Shown here: positions 17,609 to 24,950 of the stretch, in pieces
Position numbering within the stretch: position 1 is the first letter of the stretch
Layout: every line of letters starts with the position of its first letter
DNA from: Treponema sp.
Lineage (GTDB): Bacteria > Spirochaetota > Spirochaetia > Treponematales > Treponemataceae
Assembly: GCA_016294035.1 (NCBI GenBank)
Contig: JAEDCT010000012.1
Location: forward strand, 12,739-76,738
DNA length: 64,000 bases
Direction: 5' to 3'
Notes under the pieces: model-generated
Told to the model about the DNA's origin: nothing
Database searches by the model: none
What the model saw: the letters and a program-made list of their open reading frames with translations, nothing else
Translations under genes and position numbers: made by a program

Positions 17609-19552
17609 ATGGTAATTGTTTTAAAAAAGAATAGTACTGAGGATGAAAAGAAAAATCTTCAATCACTTCTTGAAAAAAAGAATTTCAAGCTTAACGTTGT
17701 AACTGGTGAAGAGGACACAATCATTGCTGCAGTCGGCAAGGTTTCTATGGATGTCCGTGAGGTTGAGCTTATTCCGGGTGTGGAAAAGGTAATTCCCATC
17801 AGTAAGCCTTACAAAATGGCAAGCCGTGAGTTCAAGAAGGATGATACTGTTGTTACAGTCACGAATTCCCGTGGTCAGAAAATAAATATTGGCGGAACTC
17901 ATCTGGTTTCCATTGCTGGTCCAAGTGCAGTTGAAAGCCGTCAGCAGATTATGGATATTGCAGAACAGGTTGCTTCCAGTGGTGCTGTCATGCTTAGAGC
18001 CGGAACTTACAAACCGCGCACTTCTCCATACAGTTTTCAGGGGCTTGGCAAAGATGGCCTTGATTATTTGAAGGAAGCCGGAGACAAATTCGGTTTGCCT
18101 ATAGTTACTGAAATTGTTAGTGAAAGTCTTATAGCTGATATGAAGGATAAGGTTGATGTGTTCCAGATTGGTGCACGCAACATGCAGAATTTTGATCTTC
18201 TGAAAAAAGTTGGTGCCCTGGGAAAGCCTGTTATTCTGAAACGAAGCTATACTGCTACTCTTGAAGAATTTCTCATGAGTGCCGAATATCTCCTTGCATC
18301 AGGAACTGAAAATGTAATTTTGTGCGAGCGCGGAATCAGAACTTTCGAGCATGCTACAAGAAATACTCTGGACTTGAGTGCCATTCCTATCTTGCGAAGT
18401 CTCACACACCTTCCTATTATTGTTGATCCAAGTCATGCAGTCGGTATTCGCGACAAGGTTGCTCCTATGGGACTTGCTTCTATTGCGGCAGGTGCAGACG
18501 GAATAGCAGTTGAAGTTCATGTTCAGCCGGAAAAAGCTTTGAGCGGTGGAGCATTCAGTATGGTTCCTGTTCAGTTTGACAAGCTTATGCATGATGTTGA
18601 GGCACTGGCTCCTGTGATGGGAAAGTCGGTTGCCCATATTCGCGGACTTTCAGTTTCATCTGCAAAACCTGCTGAGGCCCGAACATCAAAAAAAATTACT
18701 GTTGCCTATTCTGGAAGCCGTGGGGCATATGCAGAGCAGGCAATCACAAGATATTTTGGAAGCCAGGAATTTGATGCTGTTCCTGTTTCATCATTTGGTC
18801 AGATTTTTCAGGATGTAATTGACGGTAAGGCTGATTATGGAATGGTTCCAATTGAAAACTCACTGGCCGGAAGCGTCTATCAGAATTATGATAATTTCAG
18901 TCGTTTTCAGGATGTTTCAATAGTTGGTTCAGTTACACTGAATATCAGACATTCTCTTTTGGGTGTAAAGGGCACTACTTTACAGTCAATCAGGAACGTA
19001 TATTCACATCCACAGGCATTGAGTCAGAGCAAGAAATTTCTTGAGTCAAATGAATCCTGGAAATTGATTGAAGCTGTTTCAACTGCAAGTGCTGCTGAAT
19101 TTGTTGCAAAGACAAAATCAACTGAAAATGCGGCTGTTGCAAGTTCTGTGAATGCGGCTTTGTATGGACTTGAAATTCTTGCAGAAGATATTGAAGATGA
19201 TCCGGGAAACTTTACCCGCTTTGTTGTCATTCAGGCCAACAACGTTACAAGGTCGGATGCAACCAATTCAAATTTAAAACCCAACATGGCCAGCTTCATT
19301 CTCAAGACAAAGAATGAACCTGGGGCATTGTATAATCTTCTTGGGATTTTTGAGGAATCAAGACTGAATCTTACCCGTCTTGAATCAAGGCCAATTGCAG
19401 GTCAGCCATGGAGATACTGGTTCTACATTGATATTGAGCTGAAGGGTGTTGGTGATGATCCGGCTGGATTTGCAGCGCAATTGACAGAAAAACTAAAGGA
19501 AAAATGCGAGGAAGTTCGTCTTCTTGGCGTTTATTCTGAGTACAATAAATAA
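17609..19552 (+). CDS. Bifunctional DAHP synthase / prephenate dehydratase
   Basis: One protein with the first step of the shikimate pathway and the prephenate-to-phenylpyruvate step. Order: ferredoxin-like regulatory domain (1-75); type I-beta DAHP synthase (about 85-345; AGPSAVES, LRAGTYKPRTSPYSFQGLG, NVILCERGIRTFE, DPSHAVG); prephenate dehydratase (about 360-545; GSRGAYAEQA, PIENSLAGSV, NFTRF with the catalytic TRF); and an ACT domain (560-640) with EPGALYNLL and the phenylalanine-binding ESRP. No chorismate mutase domain is seen. Both end domains are regulatory, so feedback inhibition by an aromatic amino acid is likely. Gene symbols of the parts are aroF and pheA. Confidence 0.92.
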   Translation: MVIVLKKNSTEDEKKNLQSLLEKKNFKLNVVTGEEDTIIAAVGKVSMDVREVELIPGVEKVIPISKPYKMASREFKKDDTVVTVTNSRGQKINIGGTHLVSIAGPSAVESRQQIMDIAEQVASSGAVMLRAGTYKPRTSPYSFQGLGKDGLDYLKEAGDKFGLPIVTEIVSESLIADMKDKVDVFQIGARNMQNFDLLKKVGALGKPVILKRSYTATLEEFLMSAEYLLASGTENVILCERGIRTFEHATRNTLDLSAIPILRSLTHLPIIVDPSHAVGIRDKVAPMGLASIAAGADGIAVEVHVQPEKALSGGAFSMVPVQFDKLMHDVEALAPVMGKSVAHIRGLSVSSAKPAEARTSKKITVAYSGSRGAYAEQAITRYFGSQEFDAVPVSSFGQIFQDVIDGKADYGMVPIENSLAGSVYQNYDNFSRFQDVSIVGSVTLNIRHSLLGVKGTTLQSIRNVYSHPQALSQSKKFLESNESWKLIEAVSTASAAEFVAKTKSTENAAVASSVNAALYGLEILAEDIEDDPGNFTRFVVIQANNVTRSDATNSNLKPNMASFILKTKNEPGALYNLLGIFEESRLNLTRLESRPIAGQPWRYWFYIDIELKGVGDDPAGFAAQLTEKLKEKCEEVRLLGVYSEYNK

Positions 19553-19567
19553 TAGCAGGAGTTAACT

Positions 19568-20059
19568 ATGGAAAAGTATGTTCTTTCGGTTTTGGTAGAA
19601 AATAATGCCGGTGTATTGAGCCGCGTTTCAGGTTTGTTCAGTCGCCGCGGATTCAATATTGATTCCCTTAACGTTTGTGAGACATCTGATGAAAAAAAAT
19701 CGAGAATGACAATTGTGGTTTCAGGTGATGAGTATGTTCTTGACCAGATTGTCAAGCAGCTTTCAAAACTTGTTGAGGTTATTTCAATTGAACATTGTAT
19801 TCCTAAGGAAACTTGTGTTCGTGAAATGGCTTTGATCAAGGTTAAGGCTTCTGGAAAGGAAAGGGGAGAAATCATTCAGGCTTGTGAAATCTATCGTACT
19901 CATATTGTTGATGTTTCAGAAAATGCACTTATCATCGAAGTTACAGGAAGTGAAGACAAGATTGATTCGTTGATTCGTTTCCTTGAACCTTATGGAATTC
20001 TTGAGCTTCTTAAGTCAGGTCTCGTTGCAATGGATCGCGGTGAAAAGACAATGAAATAA
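19568..20059 (+). CDS. ilvN: Acetolactate synthase small (regulatory) subunit
   Basis: Regulatory subunit that makes acetohydroxyacid synthase valine-sensitive in branched-chain amino-acid synthesis. An N-terminal ACT domain (residues 4-75; LSVLVENNAGVLSRVSGLFS, then RRGFNIDSL) is followed by the conserved C-terminal domain (RTHIVDVSENALIIEVTG). 163 aa is the usual bacterial length. The ribosome-binding site is AGGAG before the ATG. The catalytic large subunit is not adjacent, which is unusual. It lies 15 bp after aroF-pheA, so it is probably cotranscribed with it. Confidence 0.93.
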   Translation: MEKYVLSVLVENNAGVLSRVSGLFSRRGFNIDSLNVCETSDEKKSRMTIVVSGDEYVLDQIVKQLSKLVEVISIEHCIPKETCVREMALIKVKASGKERGEIIQACEIYRTHIVDVSENALIIEVTGSEDKIDSLIRFLEPYGILELLKSGLVAMDRGEKTMK

Positions 20060-20063
20060 TATC

Positions 20064-20091
20064 AGGCATTCCATAATTTCTTGGAATGCTT
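20064..20091 (+). terminator. Hairpin after ilvN, possible terminator
   Basis: GCATTCCA (20066-20073) pairs perfectly with TGGAATGC (20082-20089) around an 8-nt loop, extended by two weaker pairs. The following run is only moderately T-rich. It could terminate ilvN or act on the downstream regulator gene. Confidence 0.45.
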
Positions 20092-20126
20092 CATGCTTTT
20101 CATATTCCAGCTTAACGGGGGAAAAA

Positions 20127-20507
20127 ATGTCTGAAATACATGAGTCTGGTGAAGACTATCTCGAAGCAATTCTTTGTATTCAAAAACTCAATGGTGCTGC
20201 CAGAAGTGTTGATGTTTCAAAAAGACTTGGCGTCTCAAAACCAAGTGTAAGTCGCGCAATCGGTATTCTTATTGAGAATGAATATATTTACATTGGTGAA
20301 ACTGGAGCTCTTTGTTTCACGGAAAAAGGAAAGGAAAAGGCCGAGGAAATTTTTGCCCGTCACACTCTGTTAACTGATTTTCTCGTTAAGATTACTGGAG
20401 TTTCAAAGGAACAGGCAGAAAAAAATGCATGCAAGATTGAGCATGATATTGATGACGATGTAAAAAAAGGTATTGAACGCTGGATGGAAAACAACAAGGA
20501 TGCCTGA
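20127..20507 (+). CDS. DtxR/MntR-family metal-dependent transcriptional regulator
   Basis: Metal-sensing repressor. N-terminal winged helix (residues 10-65; DVSKRLGVSKPSVSRAIGIL) and a helical dimerisation domain, without a C-terminal SH3 domain (126 aa, MntR-like size). Candidate metal ligands are D10, E13, H79, C102, E105 and H106. C102-E105-H106 follow the DtxR pattern, while aspartate at position 10 is the manganese-type residue of MntR; DtxR's E83 and H98 are T and E here. Strong RBS GGGGGA. No transporter target lies nearby; mixed Mn/Fe sensing is inference. Confidence 0.88.
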   Translation: MSEIHESGEDYLEAILCIQKLNGAARSVDVSKRLGVSKPSVSRAIGILIENEYIYIGETGALCFTEKGKEKAEEIFARHTLLTDFLVKITGVSKEQAEKNACKIEHDIDDDVKKGIERWMENNKDA

Positions 20508-20543
20508 ACGAAAAAGGCACACTCAGATGTAAGGAATTTATAA

Positions 20544-21962
20544 ATGGAACACGGAACACATACAAATGACAATCATGCAGCTTTGTGGTCAGGAAGATTT
20601 GCAGAAGGTCCTGATGCAGCTGCAGTAGAATTTGAAACATCGATTTATGTTGACGAGCGAATGGCTCTTGATGATATTCACGGATCTGTTGCACATGCAA
20701 CAATGCTTGGTGAGCAGAATATTATTCCAGTGGAAGATGCCAGAAAAATTGTTGAGGGACTCAAGTCTATTGAAAGGGACCTGGAATCAGGGGATCTCAA
20801 GATTGACTATAGTGCTGAAGATATCCATTCTTTTGTAGAGGCAACACTTACAGACAGAATTGGTGAAGCTGGAAAAAAACTTCATACAGGACGAAGCCGT
20901 AATGATCAGATTGCACTTGATGAACGTCTTTATCTTCGCCGCGTGATTCCGCTTTTGCAGAATGAAATCGTTACATTGATTGAAACCCTTTCTGGAATTG
21001 CTGCAGCTCACACAACAACACTGCTTACCGGTTACACTCACATGCAGCATGCTCAGCCTGGAACCCTTGCCCAGCATTTGTGTGCCTGGAGTTTCATGCT
21101 TGTTCGTGACTGGGAAAGAATTGAGGATGCACTCAGCAGAATTTCTAAGAGTCCTCTTGGAAGTGGTGCACTTCAGGGAAGTACATTGCCATTGAACCGT
21201 GAAAGAGTTGCTTCACTGCTTTCATTTGATGGAGTAACTGATAATTCACTGGATACTGTTTCTGATCGGGATTACTGCATTGAATTTACAAGTGCATTTG
21301 CTGTGCTTCAGTCTCATTTGAGCCGCATGTGCGAGGAAATTGTCTTGTGGTCAACAACAGAATTTGCTTTTGTTGATTTGAGTGAAAAATGGTCAACTGG
21401 CAGTTCCATCATGCCACAGAAAAAAAATCCTGATTTTGCCGAGCTTATTCGTGGACGCACAGGAAAGGTTTACGGCGATCTCATAAATCTTCTTACTATG
21501 GTAAAGGGGCTTCCTCTTGCCTATGACAGGGATCTTCAGGAAGACAAGGAGCCGCTGTTTGATGCACTTGATACAGTCGAAGGAAATCTCAAGGTTTTCA
21601 CTGCAATGATTTCATCGGCTAAGTGGAATAAAACTAATCTTGAAAAGAGTGTTGAGGGCGGTTTTGCCAATGCCACGGATGTTGCAGAATACCTTGTAAA
21701 GAAAGGAATGCCTTTCAGAACTGCACATTCAGTTTCTGCAAAATGTGTTCGAACTGCAATTGACAAGGGATTTGATAAAATAGAAGATTTGAAAATTGAA
21801 GACCTTAAATCTTGTTCTGATCTTATTGATAGTGACATATTTGATTGTCTTTCACCACGAAAGTGTGCAATGAACAGAAAGACAACTGGTGGTCCATCAG
21901 AAGAAACTGTAAGGGTTCAGCTTGAAACATTGAAGAACCTTTGCAACAAATTCAGAAAGTAA
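20544..21962 (+). CDS. argH: Argininosuccinate lyase
   Basis: Last step of arginine synthesis, splitting argininosuccinate into arginine and fumarate; a homotetramer of the fumarase/aspartase superfamily. Seen: LWSGRFAEGPD at the N-terminus, HTGRSRNDQIA, the catalytic region TGYTHMQHAQPGTLAQH, and the signature GSSIMPQKKNPD near residue 290. 472 aa is normal, with a slightly longer N-terminal tail (MEHGTHTNDNH). It is directly followed, with no gap, by the methyltransferase-GNAT gene. Confidence 0.96.
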   Translation: MEHGTHTNDNHAALWSGRFAEGPDAAAVEFETSIYVDERMALDDIHGSVAHATMLGEQNIIPVEDARKIVEGLKSIERDLESGDLKIDYSAEDIHSFVEATLTDRIGEAGKKLHTGRSRNDQIALDERLYLRRVIPLLQNEIVTLIETLSGIAAAHTTTLLTGYTHMQHAQPGTLAQHLCAWSFMLVRDWERIEDALSRISKSPLGSGALQGSTLPLNRERVASLLSFDGVTDNSLDTVSDRDYCIEFTSAFAVLQSHLSRMCEEIVLWSTTEFAFVDLSEKWSTGSSIMPQKKNPDFAELIRGRTGKVYGDLINLLTMVKGLPLAYDRDLQEDKEPLFDALDTVEGNLKVFTAMISSAKWNKTNLEKSVEGGFANATDVAEYLVKKGMPFRTAHSVSAKCVRTAIDKGFDKIEDLKIEDLKSCSDLIDSDIFDCLSPRKCAMNRKTTGGPSEETVRVQLETLKNLCNKFRK

Positions 21963-23045
21963 ATGGATTCAATAGATTCCCTTAAGATATATGCCGGAAA
22001 CAACGATGTTCCCATTATGTTTGACGAGACTTCTGATTTTATATGCAGGTACATCAAGGAGCATAATGTTAAGTCTGTTCTTGAAATTGGAACGGCAATT
22101 GGGTTTTCGGCAATAACTTTTGCAAATTGCTCTCCGGATATTGTCGTGACAACTGTTGAAATTGATCTGGACAGATTCATTCAGGCCCGGCAGAATGTAC
22201 ATGATTTTAATCTTGAGAATAGAATTCATCTCAACCACTGTGATGGTCTTTCTTTTGAAACCCAGGAAAAATTTGATCTGATTTTTATTGATGCTGCCAA
22301 GGCACAGTACACGAAATTCTTTGAGCGATTCAAGAATAATCTTAATGAGGGTGGAGTAATCCTAAGTGACAATCTTTATTTTCATGGAATGGTAAAGAAC
22401 CAGTCCTTGACTCATAATTACAGCACCATAAAACTTGTAAGAAAAATAAAAAAGTATATTGGCTTTCTGAAATCTAATCCTGAGTTCATTACGACTTTCT
22501 ATGATTGTGGTGATGGAATTTCTGTGAGCAAAAAAAATCCTTGCTATAAAAAACTTGTTTTTGAAAAGATCAGCCCTGGTGAAAGTGAAAAAATCATTGA
22601 GCTTTCAAAACTTGCAACTGCAATTGTCCGCGAGCATTTTGATCCGATTATTGGAAAAGCTCAGAATGATTACATGCTCAAAAAATTTCAGAGTGTTGAA
22701 GCCGTTACGCAGCAGCTGGAATATGGGTACAACTATTATTTTGTCAAAGATGAAAACAAGGTTCTCGGTTTTCTTGCTTTTTATAGAAAGCAGGATGAAA
22801 TGTATCTGAGTAAATTTTATCTGGAAAAAAGCTGTCGTTCCAGCGGATATTCAAAAAACATGCTCAGGTTTGTTATTGAAGAAACCAGAAAACTGAATCT
22901 ACATTCAATTGTTCTTAACGTGAATAAGAACAACTTTGCCGTTCAGGTTTATGAAAAGCTTGGTTTTGAAATAATCCGTTCAGAAAAAAATTCCATCGGA
23001 CAGGGATTCTACATGGATGATTACGTAATGGAATTCCGCCTGTAG
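21963..23045 (+). CDS. O-methyltransferase fused to a GNAT acetyltransferase
   Basis: Two enzyme domains in one chain. Residues 1-195 are a class I SAM methyltransferase of the O-methyltransferase family 3/YrrM (TrmR) type: SVLEIGTAIGFSAITFA (SAM site), TVEIDLDR, FDLIFIDAAKAQY, GGVILSDN. Residues about 205-360 are a GNAT N-acetyltransferase: acetyl-CoA region near LEKSCRSSGYSKNMLRFVIE and the C-terminal NNFAVQVYEKLGFEII. TrmR modifies tRNA wobble uridine, so a tRNA-linked role is possible but unproven. The ATG immediately follows the argH stop. Its own TAG lies inside a repeat fragment. Confidence 0.85.
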   Translation: MDSIDSLKIYAGNNDVPIMFDETSDFICRYIKEHNVKSVLEIGTAIGFSAITFANCSPDIVVTTVEIDLDRFIQARQNVHDFNLENRIHLNHCDGLSFETQEKFDLIFIDAAKAQYTKFFERFKNNLNEGGVILSDNLYFHGMVKNQSLTHNYSTIKLVRKIKKYIGFLKSNPEFITTFYDCGDGISVSKKNPCYKKLVFEKISPGESEKIIELSKLATAIVREHFDPIIGKAQNDYMLKKFQSVEAVTQQLEYGYNYYFVKDENKVLGFLAFYRKQDEMYLSKFYLEKSCRSSGYSKNMLRFVIEETRKLNLHSIVLNVNKNNFAVQVYEKLGFEIIRSEKNSIGQGFYMDDYVMEFRL

Positions 23046-23118
23046 CGACCCTAGCCAGTGGTTTTGTCATTCGATGATTTTACAAAAAAAATCTCTGTTG
23101 TCCGTGACGGGATATTCT
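23041..23118 (+). repeat. Right-half fragment of the inverted-repeat element
   Basis: Bases 23041-23077 match the interior of the full element at 24092-24128 with four differences (TGTAGCGAC...TCATTCGATGA). The end at about 23098-23118 matches the element's right terminus (GTCCGTGACGGGATATTC). The left half and part of the middle are missing. The first bases provide the TAG stop of the methyltransferase-GNAT gene. Confidence 0.7.
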
Positions 23119-23123
23119 TGTAA

Positions 23124-23152
23124 TTGATTTTACTTTTCTAAAAATGTAAACT
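23124..23152 (+). promoter_or_regulatory. Promoter of the substrate-binding protein gene
   Basis: TTGATT (23124-23129), a 17-nt spacer and TAAACT (23147-23152), about 40 nt before the ATG. A strong GAGGAG ribosome-binding site at 23179-23184 follows. Confidence 0.5.
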
Positions 23153-23191
23153 CTTCATTAGATTCATAATTATTTAATGAGGAGTATATTT

Positions 23192-23962
23192 ATGAAAAAA
23201 ATTATTTTGCTCTCTTGTGCTGCACTTGCCTTGTTTTTTGTGACTTCATGTTCAAAAAAAGCATCAAACAAATTTGTTGTAGGCCTTGATGATTCTTTTC
23301 CACCACTTGGATTCCGCGATGAAAACAATGAAATCGTAGGGTATGACATTGATCTTGCAAAGGAAGCAATTTCCCGCCTTGGTTATGAAGCTGTTTTTCA
23401 GCCAATTGACTGGGCTGCAAAGGAACAGGAACTTAATTCAAAGCAGATTGACTGTATCTGGAATGGTTTCACAATTACAGATGAAAGAAAGGCAAGCATG
23501 TCATTTACAAAGGCTTATCTTGCAAATGCACAGGTTGTTGTTGTCCGTGCTGATTCTGGTTTTGCTGCATTGTCTGATCTGGCTGGAAAAACAATTGGTG
23601 TTCAGGCTGGGTCATCTGCTCAGAAAGCAATTGATGCCTCTGCAGATTTCAAGGCTTCTCTAAAGGGAATCGTTGAGTTCAAGGAAAATGTAACAGCTCT
23701 CAATGATCTTGAAATCGGAAACATTGATGGCGTTGTAATGGATCTTGTTGTTGCAAACTATAGCATCAAGCAGGGAAACAGACCAGTGGTTGTAATGGCA
23801 GAATCTCTTTCTCCAGAAGAGTATGGAGTTGCATTCAGAAAGTCAGAGCCAGAAGTTCGTGACAAGTTCCAGGCAACTCTTGAAGCAATGGAAGCTGACG
23901 GAACAGTTGCAAAAATTTCTGAGAAATGGTTTGGAACAAATTTGTCAGTAATCGGTAAATAA
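23192..23962 (+). CDS. Amino-acid ABC transporter substrate-binding lipoprotein
   Basis: Solute-binding protein of the polar amino-acid uptake family (SBP_bac_3), anchored by lipid outside the inner membrane. The signal peptide ends in the lipobox VTSC (cysteine about residue 21). The mature part shows FVVGLDDSFPPLGFRDENN, VGYDIDLAKEA and the second-lobe strand AGKTIGVQAGSSAQKAID. ATG 23192 is chosen because GAGGAG ends 7 nt upstream; an in-frame ATG at 23177 would cover that site. Its transcript is separated from the permease genes by a repeat and a terminator. Confidence 0.93.
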   Translation: MKKIILLSCAALALFFVTSCSKKASNKFVVGLDDSFPPLGFRDENNEIVGYDIDLAKEAISRLGYEAVFQPIDWAAKEQELNSKQIDCIWNGFTITDERKASMSFTKAYLANAQVVVVRADSGFAALSDLAGKTIGVQAGSSAQKAIDASADFKASLKGIVEFKENVTALNDLEIGNIDGVVMDLVVANYSIKQGNRPVVVMAESLSPEEYGVAFRKSEPEVRDKFQATLEAMEADGTVAKISEKWFGTNLSVIGK

Positions 23963-23980
23963 AAATTTTTTATTTTCGTA

Positions 23981-24182
23981 AATATCCCCCACGGACAGTG
24001 AAAAGAATTATTAAAAAAATACGGGAAGGAAGGCATCGGATGGCAAAAACACTCGCAAGACGGAATGATAGTTTCCATGCCGGCTTGCGTGTGTAGCGAC
24101 GCTAGCTAGCGGTTTTGTCATTCGATGACTGACTGGTAGTATTTTTATAGTTAAATCATTGTTCTGTCCCTGAGGGGATATT
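23981..24182 (+). repeat. Inverted-repeat-bounded element, copy A (MITE-like)
   Basis: About 202 bp bounded by imperfect inverted ends: AATATCCCCCACGGACAG on the left and CTGTCCCTGAGGGGATATT on the right. The interior contains CGCAAG/CTTGCG and GTCAT/ATGAC hairpins and an 18-codon open frame. A second copy is at 39811-40083; about 90 bp of the core are identical at all but a few positions. No transposase is present. It lies 18 bp after the binding-protein stop codon. Confidence 0.75.
24040..24096 (+). other. 18-codon mini-ORF inside element copy A
   Basis: Encodes MAKTLARRNDSFHAGLRV, with AAGGAAGG 6 nt before the ATG. The copy in the second element differs by one silent and one replacement base. 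It may be a real micropeptide, or may be preserved only because the same bases form a hairpin. Confidence 0.35.
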
Positions 24183-24204
24183 CTCGTTTTTTTTTGATTT
24201 CAGA

Positions 24205-24246
24205 GGGAATTTCCGGGATTGGTTTTCGGAAGATTCCCTTTTTTTT
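24205..24246 (+). terminator. Rho-independent terminator after the binding-protein gene
   Basis: GGGAATTTCCG pairs with CGGAAGATTCCC (two unpaired bases), followed by eight T residues. It should end the binding-protein transcript before the permease promoter. Confidence 0.8.
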
Positions 24247-24251
24247 AAAAA

Positions 24252-24280
24252 TTGAAACTTTTATAAATTCCCTTTATAAT
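24252..24280 (+). promoter_or_regulatory. Near-consensus sigma70 promoter, leaderless permease mRNA
   Basis: TTGAAA (24252-24257), a 17-nt spacer and TATAAT (24275-24280). The permease ATG comes 7 nt after the -10 box, placing the expected start site on the A of ATG. There is no ribosome-binding site. Confidence 0.75.
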
Positions 24281-24287
24281 TTTTTTC

Positions 24288-24950
24288 ATGTTAGAATATT
24301 TTGCAAGAATCAAGATTGGCCTTTTGCTCAAGGTCATGGTGGAATATACAGGCGTAACCCTCAACGTATTTTTTCTTACTCTTATTTTTTCAATTCCACT
24401 TGCATTCATAATCTGTGCAGGCAGAATGTCCCGTGTGAAAATCATTTCCTCCATTACTAATGTTTTTCTCCTTATCATTCGTGGAACTCCGCTTATGCTC
24501 CAGCTTATCTTTGTGTACTTTGCTCCTCCTTATATTTTTGGAGTGGGCATTAACCGTAATGTAGCTGCAATCATTGCAATGAGCATAAACTATGCTGCAT
24601 ATTTTGCTGAAATATATCGCAGCGGATTCCAGTCAATTCCTGTGGGACAGTATGAAGCTGCAAAAGTTCTTGGTTTTTCAAAAATGCACACTTTTTTCAG
24701 GATTATTGTTCCTCAGGTTTTCAAGAGAATTTTACCGGCAGTTGGAAACGAAGTAATTACTCTTGTAAAGGATACTGCTCTGGTTCAGGTTATTGGTGTT
24801 ATTGAACTGTTCCATGTTGCTCATACTCAGAGTGGTCGCCTTGTAAGTGTTATGCCTCTTTTTATTGCAGGTGTGATTTATTTTGTTCTTAACTGGATTG
24901 TTTCCAAGTCATTTGATTTCATGGAGAAGAAACTTGCCTACTACAAATAA
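24288..24950 (+). CDS. Amino-acid ABC transporter permease
   Basis: Inner-membrane channel subunit of a HisM/GlnP-type importer, 220 aa with about five helices. Seen: YTGVTLNVFFLTLIFSIPLA, the family segment IIRGTPLMLQL, and the EAA loop SIPVGQYEAAKVLGFSKMHT, which contacts the ATPase. The C-terminus ends FDFMEKKLAYYK, typical of this group. It overlaps the ATPase gene by 17 bp. Binding protein, permease and ATPase make a complete importer. Ligand not predictable. Confidence 0.93.
   Translation: MLEYFARIKIGLLLKVMVEYTGVTLNVFFLTLIFSIPLAFIICAGRMSRVKIISSITNVFLLIIRGTPLMLQLIFVYFAPPYIFGVGINRNVAAIIAMSINYAAYFAEIYRSGFQSIPVGQYEAAKVLGFSKMHTFFRIIVPQVFKRILPAVGNEVITLVKDTALVQVIGVIELFHVAHTQSGRLVSVMPLFIAGVIYFVLNWIVSKSFDFMEKKLAYYK

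Noticed and set aside
24020..24040. GGGAAGGAAGGC in the element as part of an SRP-like RNA
   Set aside because: Only a short purine stretch matches; the conserved SRP loop and partner strands are missing. It is better explained as a Shine-Dalgarno-like or hairpin sequence.
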